Assembly (NCBI GenBank): GCA_946886845.1
Contig: CAMPJH010000051.1
Location: 1-9,936, forward strand
Direction of reading: 5' to 3'
From: an uncultured Sphingomonas sp.
GTDB taxonomy: Bacteria; Pseudomonadota; Alphaproteobacteria; Sphingomonadales; Sphingomonadaceae
Length of the DNA: 9,936 bases
The translations under genes and the position numbers were made by a program. The notes under the pieces were generated by a model. The model was given only the letters and a program-made list of their open reading frames with translations. It was not told the DNA's origin and ran no database searches. How positions within the stretch are numbered: the stretch's first letter is position 1; each line of letters opens with the position of its first letter. Positions 1 to 7,039 of this stretch are shown in pieces.

Positions 1-629
1 GCGTTGTTGAGGTGGTCGTCGCCGCGGATCACGTGGCTGACGCCCATATCATGGTCGTCGACCACCACTGCAAGCATGTATGTCGGGCTTCCGTCGGAGC
101 GCAGAAGCACGAAATCGTCGATCTCGCTGTTCTGGACGGTCACTCGCCCCTGGACCTTGTCGTCGATCGCGGTCTCGCCCTCTCGCGGCGCCTTCAGGCG
201 GATCACCGACGGTCCTTCGCCTTCCTCGGCACAATCGCGCCAGCGACTGTCGATCCGGAACGGCCGCCGCTCTTTCTGGGCGCGCTCGCGCTGCTCGCTC
301 AGCTCCTCCTGGGTCAGCCAGCAGCGATAGGCGTGGCCGCGTTCGAGCAACTGGTGGGCGACTTCGGCGTGCCGAGCCCAGAATTGCGACTGATAATATT
401 CGTGGCCGTCCCAATCGAGCCCGAGCCAGCGCATCCCGTCGAGGATCGCGGCAATTGCTGCATCGGTCGAGCGGGCTTTGTCGGTATCCTCGATGCGCAG
501 CAGGAACTTGCCGCCGTGGTGGCGCGCGAACAGCCAGTTGAACAAGGCGGTGCGGGCGCCGCCGATATGCAGGAATCCGGTCGGCGAGGGCGCGAAGCGC
601 GTGACAATGTTTGAATCGCTTGCGCTCAA
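1..629 (-). CDS. gltX: Glutamyl-tRNA synthetase, N-terminal 209 residues (runs off left edge)
   Basis: Charges tRNA-Glu with glutamate in the cytoplasm (class I aminoacyl-tRNA synthetase). Reading from 629 leftwards gives one open frame starting [19 protein letters not shown]. The class I signature [13 protein letters not shown] lies at residues 12-24, followed by [20 protein letters not shown] and IEDTD, all typical of bacterial GluRS; later [20 protein letters not shown] (residues about 176-195) is the conserved core before the KMSKS loop, which is off the window. The start is inferred: no ATG precedes the signature in frame, but TTG at 629-627 has AAGAGGA at 644-638, 8 nt upstream. The Zn-binding region of the E. 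coli type appears reduced: only Cys103 and Cys133 are seen where three Cys and a Tyr would be expected. It is divergent from comEC, with only 29 bp between the two start codons. Family call is near certain; the exact start is less so. Confidence 0.96.
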   Translation of the reverse strand, partial: MSASDSNIVTRFAPSPTGFLHIGGARTALFNWLFARHHGGKFLLRIEDTDKARSTDAAIAAILDGMRWLGLDWDGHEYYQSQFWARHAEVAHQLLERGHAYRCWLTQEELSEQRERAQKERRPFRIDSRWRDCAEEGEGPSVIRLKAPREGETAIDDKVQGRVTVQNSEIDDFVLLRSDGSPTYMLAVVVDDHDMGVSHVIRGDDHLNN

Positions 630-637
630 GCGCGCTT

Positions 638-644
638 TCCTCTT
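638..644 (-). promoter_or_regulatory. Ribosome binding site deciding a TTG start for gltX
   Basis: On the minus strand AAGAGGA is followed after 8 nt by TTG (629-627), in frame with the GluRS signature. The alternatives, ATT at 608-606 and TTG at 659-657, lack a comparable purine stretch at the right distance. The element lies wholly within the 29-bp gap between the divergent gltX and comEC starts. Confidence 0.6.
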
Positions 645-658
645 GTTTCGGTTGTGCA

Positions 659-2809
659 ATGCAATGGACGAGCGCCCCTAACATAGCGGGTGCGCCTCTT
701 CCACAGCGGGCTCGGGGCTATTGGAGGGCGCAATTCAGCGCGGCTCGGGAGAGGATCGAAGCCTTTCTCGAGGCCGAGCGCGCGCAGCTTCCGCCCTGGT
801 TCGTGGTCGGCTTCGGGACAGGGATCGCCGCCTGGTTCGCGCTCGATACGCCAATGCAGTGGCTGGCTCTGGTGGCGCTTGGCGGCGGCGGTGCGATCGC
901 CGGCTTCGCGCTCCGCGGCGGACGTTCCGAGCGGGCGGCCGGCTGGTTCGCGCTAGCAATGATGCTCGGCTGCGCCCTGGTTTGGGCGCGCTCGGCCTGG
1001 GTCGCGGCGCCGCGCATCGTCCGGCCTCAAATCGCAGCCTTCGAAGCCCGGATTGAACGGGTCGAGCCGCTGGTCGCCAAGGGTGATGTCCGGCTGACCT
1101 TGGCGCCGACCGATCCGGCGCTTCCGCCGCGAATCCGGGTGTCGCTGGACGCCAGGGACGCGCCGCCCCACCTCGCCAACGACGCCCGAATCCGGCTCCG
1201 GGCACGGCTGACCGGGCCGCCGCCGATGGCGCTTCCAGGCACCTACGACTTCGCTCGCGACGCGTGGTTTCGCGGCATCGGCGGGGTCGGCCGGGCGCTC
1301 GGGCCGGTCGAGGTGCTGGCGCCCGGCACCCTGAGCGGCCTCGACGGCGCTCGCGACCGGCTCGGCCGCCATATCCGCGATCGCCTTCCCGGCGCGTCCG
1401 GCGGAATCGCCACGGCGCTCGCCACCGGCGACCAGAACGCGGTCGGCAAGGAGGATGCGGAGGCGATGCGCCGAAGCGGCCTCACGCATTTGCTCAGCGT
1501 CAGCGGCCTGCACATCGCCGCCGTAGTCGGTGCGGCGATGCTGCTGACCCTCAAGCTCTTGGCGTTGTCGGAGCGGCTGGCCTTGCGCTTCAACCTGGTG
1601 CTGGTGGCGGCCGGCGCCGGCGCGCTCGCCGGGGTCGGCTACACGCTGCTGACGGGCGCCCAGGTGCCGACCGTGCGCAGCTGCATCGTCGCGCTGCTCG
1701 TGCTTGCCGGAATTGCGCTCGGGCGCGATGCATTGAGCCTTCGGCTGCTTTCGGTCGCGGCGCTCGTCATCCTGCTGTTCAAGCCCGAGTCGCTGGCCGG
1801 GGCCAGCTTCCAGCTGAGCTTTGCCGCGGTGACTTCGATCATCGCGCTGCATTCGACGCAATGGGCGCGGCGGACCTTCATGCGCCGCGACGAAGGCCCG
1901 TTCGCCCGCTTCGGCCGGGCAATCCTGGCGATGCTGGCTACCGGGCTGGCGGTCGAGATCGCGCTGATCCCGTTCGCCCTCTACCATTTCCACAAGGCCG
2001 GCCTCTACGGGATCGGCGCCAATCTCGTCGCCATCCCGCTCACCACCTTCGTCATCATGCCGCTGGAGGCGGGAGCGTTGCTGCTGGACTCGATCGGGCT
2101 TGGCGCTCCGCTCTGGTACCTGACGGGACTGGCGATCGACGGGCTTTTGTGGATGGCGCGAACCGTCGGAAGCGCCAAGGGCGCGGTCGCCACGCTGGCG
2201 GCTATGCCCGGCTGGGCCTTTGCGATGATCATCGCCGGCGGGCTTTGGCTGTGCCTGTGGAATGGCCGGATCCGGCTGTACGGGCTGGTCCCGTTCCTGA
2301 TTGGAACGGCGGCCGCCGCCGCGGCGCCGGTTCCGGACCTCCTCGTGACCGGCGATGGCCGGCACCTGGCCATCGTCGAAGCCGGCGGCGCCCCGCTTAT
2401 CCTTCGCGCCCGGAGCGGCGATTTCGTCCGTGAGCTGTTCGCCGAGAATTCAGGGTTCGACGGCGACCCGGCGATCCTCGATTCGGCGCCGTTCGCATCC
2501 TGCTCGCGCGATTCGTGCGTCGCCGACGTGGTTCGTTCCGGCCGCTCGTGGCGGGTGCTGTCGACGCGCTCCTCGCAGCGCATCGACTGGCGCGAGCTGG
2601 TGACCGCCTGCGCCGGTGCGGAGATAGTCGTTTCCGACCGGTGGCTGCCGCGCGGCTGCACGCCCAATTGGCTCAAGCTCGACCGCGATTCGCTCGGTCG
2701 CACCGGCGGGGTTGCGATCTACCTCGGTGCTCGGCCACGGGTGGAGACCGTCGCCGAGCGGCTCGGCAAACATCCATGGGCCGCTGACGGGCCAGCGAAA
2801 ATGCGCTAG
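659..2809 (+). CDS. comEC: ComEC/Rec2-family DNA internalisation channel, with atypical C-terminal domain
   Basis: Inner-membrane channel that moves single-stranded transforming DNA into the cytoplasm. The 716-residue product has an N-terminal DUF4131-like part with about three hydrophobic segments (residues about 46-110) and a soluble OB-like stretch. The Competence domain follows, with the hallmark [15 protein letters not shown] at about residue 277, then [20 protein letters not shown] and [13 protein letters not shown], and further membrane segments to about residue 555. The last 160 residues are soluble and occupy the position of the metallo-beta-lactamase domain of canonical ComEC, but I find no HxHxDH; instead there are Cys pairs (SCSRDSC, later TACAGAE and PRGC). 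ATG at 659 is chosen because the earlier TTG at 611 would overlap gltX and has no ribosome site; 659 also lacks a clear Shine-Dalgarno. A DUF4242 gene follows after 29 nt and is probably co-transcribed. Whether the host is naturally competent cannot be told from here. Confidence 0.92.
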   Translation: MQWTSAPNIAGAPLPQRARGYWRAQFSAARERIEAFLEAERAQLPPWFVVGFGTGIAAWFALDTPMQWLALVALGGGGAIAGFALRGGRSERAAGWFALAMMLGCALVWARSAWVAAPRIVRPQIAAFEARIERVEPLVAKGDVRLTLAPTDPALPPRIRVSLDARDAPPHLANDARIRLRARLTGPPPMALPGTYDFARDAWFRGIGGVGRALGPVEVLAPGTLSGLDGARDRLGRHIRDRLPGASGGIATALATGDQNAVGKEDAEAMRRSGLTHLLSVSGLHIAAVVGAAMLLTLKLLALSERLALRFNLVLVAAGAGALAGVGYTLLTGAQVPTVRSCIVALLVLAGIALGRDALSLRLLSVAALVILLFKPESLAGASFQLSFAAVTSIIALHSTQWARRTFMRRDEGPFARFGRAILAMLATGLAVEIALIPFALYHFHKAGLYGIGANLVAIPLTTFVIMPLEAGALLLDSIGLGAPLWYLTGLAIDGLLWMARTVGSAKGAVATLAAMPGWAFAMIIAGGLWLCLWNGRIRLYGLVPFLIGTAAAAAAPVPDLLVTGDGRHLAIVEAGGAPLILRARSGDFVRELFAENSGFDGDPAILDSAPFASCSRDSCVADVVRSGRSWRVLSTRSSQRIDWRELVTACAGAEIVVSDRWLPRGCTPNWLKLDRDSLGRTGGVAIYLGARPRVETVAERLGKHPWAADGPAKMR

Positions 2810-2826
2810 GTCCTGGCGTTCCTCAC

Positions 2827-2832
2827 GGGAGG
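2827..2832 (+). promoter_or_regulatory. Ribosome binding site of the DUF4242 gene
   Basis: GGGAGG lies 6 nt before the ATG at 2839, within the 29-nt gap after the comEC stop. It is one of the strongest Shine-Dalgarno sites in the window, suggesting translation independent of comEC. Confidence 0.6.
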
Positions 2833-2838
2833 CTGGTC

Positions 2839-3111
2839 ATGCCGGATTATGTGATCGAGCGGGATATGCCGGGCGTCGGATCGCTGAGCAAGGACGAGCT
2901 CAAGGGTGCGTCGCAAGCGAGCATGGGCGCCCTTTGCGAACTCGGCCCGACGATCCAATGGGTCCACAGCTACGTAACCGACAACAAGATCTACTGCGTC
3001 TACCGGGCGCCGAACGAGCAGATCATCCGCGAGCACGCCGCGCTCGGCGGCTTTCCATGCAACAAGGTCAGCCGGGTTTGCACCATCATCGACCCGACGA
3101 CGGCCGAATAG
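2839..3111 (+). CDS. DUF4242 / SCO4226-like small protein
   Basis: Encodes a 90-residue protein of the DUF4242 family (ferredoxin-like fold; the Streptomyces member SCO4226 is reported to bind nickel). Family features visible are the opening MPDYVIERDMPG, the central LGPTIQWVHSYVTDNKIYCV (residues 35-54), APNEQIIREHAALGGFP (57-73) and the ending IIDPTTAE. Candidate ligands include His43, His66, Glu65 and Cys33, Cys53, Cys74 and Cys81; which of them bind metal here is not known. There is no signal peptide, so it is probably cytoplasmic. It follows comEC by 29 nt with its own strong ribosome site. Its TAG stop abuts the stop of the converging VOC gene. The role in the cell is unknown; the family call rests on remembered family sequence. 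Confidence 0.88.
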   Translation: MPDYVIERDMPGVGSLSKDELKGASQASMGALCELGPTIQWVHSYVTDNKIYCVYRAPNEQIIREHAALGGFPCNKVSRVCTIIDPTTAE

Positions 3112-3125
3112 CTAGGCCTCGGCCG
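3101..3125. repeat. Inverted repeat spanning two abutting convergent stop codons
   Basis: CGGCCGA (3101-3107) and TCGGCCG (3119-3125) are perfect 7-bp complements around an 11-nt loop. The loop holds TAGCTA (3109-3114), in which TAG ends the DUF4242 gene and the complementary CTA is the stop of the VOC gene. RNA from either strand could form the hairpin. There is no T-run on either side, so it is not a standard intrinsic terminator, although it is the only structure that could separate the two convergent units. Confidence 0.55.
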
Positions 3126-3462
3126 ACTGCCAGACCGCGAGCTCGCTTCCCGACGGGTCGACGAAATGGAACCGGCGGCCGCCCGGGAAAGAGAAGATCG
3201 GCTTGGCGATGACGCCGCCGGCCTTGGTGACCGAGTCGAACGCCGCCTCGAGGTCGGCGACCCGGATGACAGGCAAGGGCGCCGAGAGCGCCTCGTCCTG
3301 CTGGCCACTGAGGCCGACATCGACGTCGCCGGTCGTGGTCGCCGAATAATCGGGGCCAAAATCGGTGAACTGCCAGCCGAACGCCTTTGAATAAAATGCC
3401 CGCGTCAGCTCGTGCGCCGTGGCGCTGGGCAGTTCGATATAGTCGATGCGGCCGCTCGTCAT
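3112..3462 (-). CDS. VOC-superfamily (glyoxalase/bleomycin-resistance-like) protein
   Basis: Encodes 116 residues, the size of a single-domain vicinal-oxygen-chelate protein. It opens with GRIDYIELPS, followed by the helix LTRAFYSKAFGWQFTDFGPD typical of the first beta-alpha-beta-beta-beta module. The second module contains VIRVADLEAAFDSVTKAGG and ends with RRFHFVDPSGSELAVWQ (residues 96-112). Glu107 in SELAVW is the usual C-terminal metal-ligand position; the first strand carries Tyr8 rather than the common His. Substrate cannot be deduced. ATG at 3462 lies 4 nt after the lexA TGA, with GAGG ending 2 nt before it, so translation is probably coupled to lexA and transcription shared with it. 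If so, the gene would be under LexA control. Superfamily call is firm; specific function is unknown. Confidence 0.85.
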   Translation of the reverse strand: MTSGRIDYIELPSATAHELTRAFYSKAFGWQFTDFGPDYSATTTGDVDVGLSGQQDEALSAPLPVIRVADLEAAFDSVTKAGGVIAKPIFSFPGGRRFHFVDPSGSELAVWQSAEA

Positions 3463-3466
3463 CGCC

Positions 3467-4114
3467 TCAATACCGCCGGATCAGTCCAGTCAGCCGGCCC
3501 TGGATCCGCACTCGGCTTTCGTCATAGCGTTGCGCTTCGTAGCGGGCATTGGCGGGGTCGAGGCGGACCATCGGGCCTTCGCGCCGATAGGTCTTCAGGG
3601 TTGCTTCCTCCTCGTCGATCAGGGCGACGACGATCTCACCGTCGCGGGCGGTGTCGACCTTGCGGATTAGCGCGAAATCGCCGTCGAGGATGCCTTCCTC
3701 GATCATCGAATCGCCCGAAACCTCCAGCGCATAATGCTCGCCCGGGCCGAGCAGCGCCGCCGGCACCGCGAAGCCCTCGGTGCCCTGCAGCGCCTCAATC
3801 GGCGTTCCCGCCGCGATCCGCCCGTGCATCGGGATCTCGATCGTGTCGTTGGCCGCGGCCGGCACGACCGGCCTGGCCGTCAGCGCCGCGGGGGCGCTGG
3901 ATTCGGGCAGCTTGATCACCTCGAGCGCCCGCGCCCGGTTCGGCAGCCGGCGGATGAAGCCGCGCTCCTCGAGCGCCGAAATCAGCCGGTGGACTCCCGA
4001 CTTGGACTTAAGGTCGAGCGCCTCGCGCATCTCGTCGAAGCTCGGGCTGACGCCGGATTCGCCGAGACGCTCGTTGATGAACAGAAGAAGTTCGCGCTGC
4101 TTGGCCGTCAACAT
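3467..4114 (-). CDS. lexA: SOS response repressor LexA
   Basis: Transcriptional repressor of DNA-damage genes that self-cleaves when RecA is activated. The 215-residue product has an N-terminal winged helix-turn-helix ([20 protein letters not shown], then [20 protein letters not shown] at 23-42) and a C-terminal S24 peptidase domain. The scissile pair is Ala102-Gly103 within [13 protein letters not shown]. The catalytic Ser is Ser136 in GDSM and the catalytic Lys is Lys174 in EATLK; all key residues are intact. ATG at 4114 is the only sensible start; a G-rich run upstream may serve as ribosome site. A consensus LexA operator at 4137-4151 sits between a sigma70-like promoter and this start, so autoregulation is expected. 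A VOC gene follows after 4 nt. The terminal [20 protein letters not shown] is typical of alphaproteobacterial LexA. Confidence 0.97.
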   Translation of the reverse strand: MLTAKQRELLLFINERLGESGVSPSFDEMREALDLKSKSGVHRLISALEERGFIRRLPNRARALEVIKLPESSAPAALTARPVVPAAANDTIEIPMHGRIAAGTPIEALQGTEGFAVPAALLGPGEHYALEVSGDSMIEEGILDGDFALIRKVDTARDGEIVVALIDEEEATLKTYRREGPMVRLDPANARYEAQRYDESRVRIQGRLTGLIRRY

Positions 4115-4136
4115 GGAATCAGCCCCCGTGGCATTG

Positions 4137-4151
4137 GAACGAACGGGGAAC
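4137..4151 (-). promoter_or_regulatory. LexA operator (SOS box), GTTC-N7-GTTC
   Basis: The minus strand reads GTTCCCCGTTCGTTC, an exact match to GTTC-N7-GTTC, the direct-repeat operator known for alphaproteobacterial LexA. A third GTTC lies in the spacer, adjoining the half-site at 4140-4137. It is 22 bp upstream of the lexA ATG and begins right at the -10 element, where bound LexA would block RNA polymerase. Confidence 0.9.
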
Positions 4152-4179
4152 GTGTAGGAAACAAACCATCATGCGTCAA
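4151..4179 (-). promoter_or_regulatory. lexA promoter (sigma70-type)
   Basis: On the minus strand TTGACG (4179-4174) and TACACG (4156-4151) are separated by 17 bp. The -35 is near consensus; the -10 keeps the TA-A pattern but is otherwise weak. The expected transcription start, about 4145, falls inside the LexA operator. The promoter lies in the 85-bp gap between ppiD and lexA, so lexA need not depend on readthrough from ppiD. Confidence 0.65.
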
Positions 4180-4199
4180 GCTGGCGGATTCGAAACTGC

Positions 4200-6137
4200 C
4201 TAGAGTCCGCCGCTGATGATCCGCTTCTTGGCCGCCGCGATCGCGGCTTCGTTGCGCTTGGCGCCGACGTCCTCGCGGATCGCGGCCAGGAATTCCTGTG
4301 CATATTCCTGTGCCAGCGGCTCGCTGAACTGGCTTTGCACCTGGGCGATCAGCGCGGGCTGGTTGAGCGCGTTGCCGGGAATGATCTTGTCGACCTTGAC
4401 CACGAAATAGCCGCGGCCTTCGGGGTCGGCTCCGACCTGCGCCTTGCCCTGGGCAGTGGTGAACAGGGTGCGTAGCGGGGCGGGCACCTTGTCGCCCATC
4501 TCGCTGAGCTGGATTCGGCGGGCGCGGGCGGTCTGGACCGGTGGCAGCCCGCCCGGCGCATTCGCTTGCCTGGCCGCGTCGCCGAGCGAGGTGGCGCCGC
4601 CGCCCCTCGCGGCAATGGCGGTGGCGAGCGCCCGCGCCAGCTTCGACGATTCCTGCCGCAGCCAATCGATCTCGACTTGCTCGCGAACGCTGGCCAACGG
4701 CGCCGGGGCCGCCGGGATGACCTGCGCGGGGGCGACCAGGGCGAAGCTCTCGGCGCCAACCTGCTCGATTACGGGATCGTCGCTCGGCGCAAGTTCGAAT
4801 CCGCCCTTAAGCGCCGCCGCCAGCTCGGGCGGGAACTTGTATGTTGGATTGCCGCGGGCGGCGCCGCTGGCGGTGACGGCAGGCGTCGTCATCACCTGCA
4901 GGCTGCCCGCCTTGGCGGCGTCTACGAAATTGCTGCCGCCGTCGAGCGCGTCCTGGACCTTGTCGACCAGGTCGGCGATCGCCTCCTTGCGCTTCTCCGA
5001 CGTCAGTTGCGCCGCAATTTCGGGACGCGCCGCCGCCAGCGACTTGCCTGGCTGGGTCCGGACCGACTCGATCCTGACCACATGCCAGCCGAGATCCGAC
5101 TGGACCGGGCCAACGACGGTGCCCGCCTGGGCCCGGAAGGCGGCCGCGGCGACTTGGTCGCCGGCAAGCCCGGCGAACTCCTGCCGGGTCTGCGGCCCGA
5201 CCGACACGTCCGCTGCGCTCAGGCCGGCCGGCCTGACGGCGTCGACGAAGCTGCCGCTTCGGGCGCGCTGGGCGATCTGGCGCGCAACATTCTGGTCCGG
5301 GACCACCGCCTGGCTGATCACCCTGATTTCCTTGGCCCCGTAAGTGGCTTGGTTGGCGTTGTAATAGGCCGCGATCTCCTGGTCGGAGGCGGTGACGTTG
5401 GCGACCTGCTCGGGGCCGATCCGGGCAATCCTCAGCACCCTTTGCTCGGGCACCATGTAACGGTTGCGATTCTGGACATAGAATTGCTGGAGCTGCGCGT
5501 CGGTCGGCTTGAGCCGTTCGGCGAACGGCCGCAGCGGGATCAGCTGGACCTGCCCCTGCCGCTCCTCGAGCAGCATCGATGCGTAGGGCGTCGCAATCCC
5601 GATCGGCACCCGCGCATTGCTCGCCGCCGGGGTCAGCAGCAGCCGCTGGAGCAGCCCGCCGGTAATCAGTGCCCGGACTTCCGAATCGCTCATCCGCTGG
5701 CGGGTCAGGAACGCCTGATAGGCTTCGGTGCTGACCCGTCCGTCGAGCCCTTTGACGCCGGGCAGGTTGGCGATTTCCGCGTCGACCAGCCGCTTCGACA
5801 GCACCAGCCCATGCGCCTTTGCGAAGGCTTCGAGGGCGCGGGCATTGATCAGTTCCTGCAGGATTGCCTCGAAATCGCCGCCGAGCGACGAATAATCGGC
5901 TTCCGGGTTCTGCTCGCGGACCTGCGCCAGCCGCCGCTGCATCGCGCTGCTCATGTCGCGGTCGGTGATTTCGAGGTCGCCGGCCTGGGCGAGCGTCGTG
6001 CTGCTCAGACCGCCGCTGCCGAGGCCGAGGTTCTGGACGTCGCCCATCGCGAAACCGATGAAGATGAACAGGCCGATGAGGACGATGACGGCCGTGCCGA
6101 TCCATGACTTGGACGCGCGGCGGAATGAGGTGAGCAT
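4200..6137 (-). CDS. ppiD: PpiD/SurA-like membrane-anchored periplasmic peptidyl-prolyl isomerase
   Basis: Encodes a 645-residue folding factor thought to act at the periplasmic exit of the Sec translocon on outer-membrane and secreted proteins. It has one N-terminal membrane segment (residues about 12-31, SWIGTAVIVLIGLFIFIGFA) after a short basic cytoplasmic tail (MLTSFRRASK). A SurA_N-type chaperone region follows (about 45-250, containing LQELINARALEAFAKAHGL). A parvulin-like domain lies at about 270-357, ending VVGPVQSDLGWHVVRIESV, then a long helical C-terminal part. The parvulin core looks eroded: where active parvulins have a GG-LG motif this has VSVGPQTRQEFAGLAGDQ, so chaperone rather than isomerase activity is plausible. 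ATG at 6137 has no obvious Shine-Dalgarno. The gene is divergent from tpiA across 108 bp and lies upstream of lexA on the same strand. Confidence 0.9.
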   Translation of the reverse strand: MLTSFRRASKSWIGTAVIVLIGLFIFIGFAMGDVQNLGLGSGGLSSTTLAQAGDLEITDRDMSSAMQRRLAQVREQNPEADYSSLGGDFEAILQELINARALEAFAKAHGLVLSKRLVDAEIANLPGVKGLDGRVSTEAYQAFLTRQRMSDSEVRALITGGLLQRLLLTPAASNARVPIGIATPYASMLLEERQGQVQLIPLRPFAERLKPTDAQLQQFYVQNRNRYMVPEQRVLRIARIGPEQVANVTASDQEIAAYYNANQATYGAKEIRVISQAVVPDQNVARQIAQRARSGSFVDAVRPAGLSAADVSVGPQTRQEFAGLAGDQVAAAAFRAQAGTVVGPVQSDLGWHVVRIESVRTQPGKSLAAARPEIAAQLTSEKRKEAIADLVDKVQDALDGGSNFVDAAKAGSLQVMTTPAVTASGAARGNPTYKFPPELAAALKGGFELAPSDDPVIEQVGAESFALVAPAQVIPAAPAPLASVREQVEIDWLRQESSKLARALATAIAARGGGATSLGDAARQANAPGGLPPVQTARARRIQLSEMGDKVPAPLRTLFTTAQGKAQVGADPEGRGYFVVKVDKIIPGNALNQPALIAQVQSQFSEPLAQEYAQEFLAAIREDVGAKRNEAAIAAAKKRIISGGL

Positions 6138-6174
6138 GCTGGGTCGGGGCTTTCACATTTGGAGGTTGAGCGCC

Positions 6175-6203
6175 GCTTTACGGGCCGCCGCTTGCGCCTT
6201 CAA
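6175..6203 (-). promoter_or_regulatory. Probable ppiD promoter
   Basis: On the minus strand TTGAAG (6203-6198) and TAAAGC (6180-6175) are 17 bp apart, giving a predicted start near 6168 and a leader of about 30 nt. Good spacing and recognisable hexamers; no experimental support. It overlaps the candidate tpiA promoter on the other strand. Confidence 0.45.
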
Positions 6204-6210
6204 GCGCGGC
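6184..6210. repeat. Inverted repeat in the ppiD-tpiA divergent promoter region
   Basis: GCCG (6184-6187) and CGCTTG (6189-6194), separated by a single bulged C, pair with CAAGCG (6201-6206) and CGGC (6207-6210) around a 6-nt loop. It covers the -35 areas of both candidate promoters. No T-run follows. It may be a protein-binding site, or merely reflect GC-rich sequence. Confidence 0.4.
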
Positions 6211-6220
6211 GCGGCTACGG
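6192..6220 (+). promoter_or_regulatory. Possible tpiA promoter
   Basis: TTGCGC (6192-6197) and CTACGG (6215-6220) are 17 bp apart, predicting a start near 6227 and a leader of about 19 nt that still includes the AAGAGGA ribosome site (6233-6239). The -10 is poor, so this is tentative. Confidence 0.3.
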
Positions 6221-6245
6221 CTTCCGCAGCTCAAGAGGACAGGCA

Positions 6246-6995
6246 ATGGCGCGAAGGAAACTGATCGTCGGCAATTGGAAGATGCATGGGCTCGCCGCCG
6301 ACATCGCCGAGATCGAGAAGATTGCCGAGGCAGCCGCTCGCTTTCCGCAGGTCGACGTCGGGGTCTGCGTTCCCGCGACCCTGATCGAGCGGGCGGTGCG
6401 AGCCGTTCCCAATCTACCGATCGGAGCCCAGGACGTTCACCACGCCGAAGCCGGCGCCCATACCGGCTGCATCTCGACGGCGATGCTCGCCGATGCCGGG
6501 GCGGCGATCGTCATCGTCGGGCACTCCGAACGGCGCGAGGCGCAGCGCGAGAGCGACGAGCATGTCCGGGCCAAGGCGGAGGCGGGGCTCAAGGCCGGCC
6601 TGCTCGTCATCCTGTGCGTCGGCGAATCGCTGGCCGTGCGCGAAGCCGGCGAAGCGGTTGCGACGGTCGAACGGCAGCTCGGCGCGTCGCTTCCGCGCGG
6701 CGTCGAGGTCGCCGGGCTGGCGATCGCCTATGAGCCGGTCTGGGCGATCGGCACCGGCCAGGTCCCGACCATTGCCGACATCGCTGAAATGCACGCGGCA
6801 CTGCGCCGGCGGCTGGTCGCAGCCTACGGCGATGCCGGTGCGAGCATCCGCATCCTCTACGGTGGCTCGGTCAAACCATCGAACGCCGCCGAGATCTTCT
6901 CGGTCGACGACGTCGACGGCGCTTTGGTCGGCGGTGCCAGCCTCAAGGCCGCCGATTTCGTGCCGATCGTCGAAGCGGCGGCGTTGAAAGCGTGA
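6246..6995 (+). CDS. tpiA: Triosephosphate isomerase
   Basis: Interconverts dihydroxyacetone phosphate and glyceraldehyde 3-phosphate in the cytoplasm (glycolysis and gluconeogenesis). The 249-residue length is normal for the family. All catalytic elements are present: Asn10 and Lys12 in VGNWKMHG, His93 in IVGHSERR, and Glu163 in AYEPVWAIGTG, which also carries the closing loop 6. The phosphate-binding YGGSVKPSNA is at 205-214 and DGALVGGASL at 224-233. The frame is open upstream to 6159, but ATG at 6246 is chosen because the family starts right before the KLIVGNWK strand and AAGAGGA (6233-6239) lies 6 nt upstream. It is followed by secG after 44 nt and divergent from ppiD. Confidence 0.98.
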   Translation: MARRKLIVGNWKMHGLAADIAEIEKIAEAAARFPQVDVGVCVPATLIERAVRAVPNLPIGAQDVHHAEAGAHTGCISTAMLADAGAAIVIVGHSERREAQRESDEHVRAKAEAGLKAGLLVILCVGESLAVREAGEAVATVERQLGASLPRGVEVAGLAIAYEPVWAIGTGQVPTIADIAEMHAALRRRLVAAYGDAGASIRILYGGSVKPSNAAEIFSVDDVDGALVGGASLKAADFVPIVEAAALKA

Positions 6996-7039
6996 GCCGG
7001 GCTCGCTAAGTCGCCGCGATAATCATCAAAGGCCCGCCG

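Noticed and set aside
49..684. Minus-strand open frame over the gltX region starting at an ATG near 684
   Set aside because: It is out of frame with the GluRS signature, and its product is Arg- and Ala-rich without domains. The true frame starts at TTG 629.
680..708. Possible gltX promoter with TATGTT as -10 (minus strand 685-680)
   Set aside because: The -10 is acceptable but there is no TTG-type -35 at 16-18 bp, so I do not call it.
2311..2325. Palindrome GTTCC-N5-GGAAC inside comEC, resembling a LexA or ECF-sigma element
   Set aside because: It is neither GTTC-N7-GTTC nor GGAAC-N16-17-CGTT and lies within coding sequence; best taken as chance.
953..2365. Long open frame on the minus strand opposite comEC (470 codons)
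   Set aside because: The plus strand encodes an unmistakable ComEC. The antisense product is rich in Arg, Gln, Asp and Gly with no domain, as expected from mirrored GC-rich codons.
4566..6107. Long open frame on the plus strand opposite ppiD (513 codons)
   Set aside because: A shadow of the real gene's codon bias. The product is low-complexity (Arg, Gly, Asp, Leu) with no recognisable domain, while the minus strand gives a coherent PpiD-like protein.
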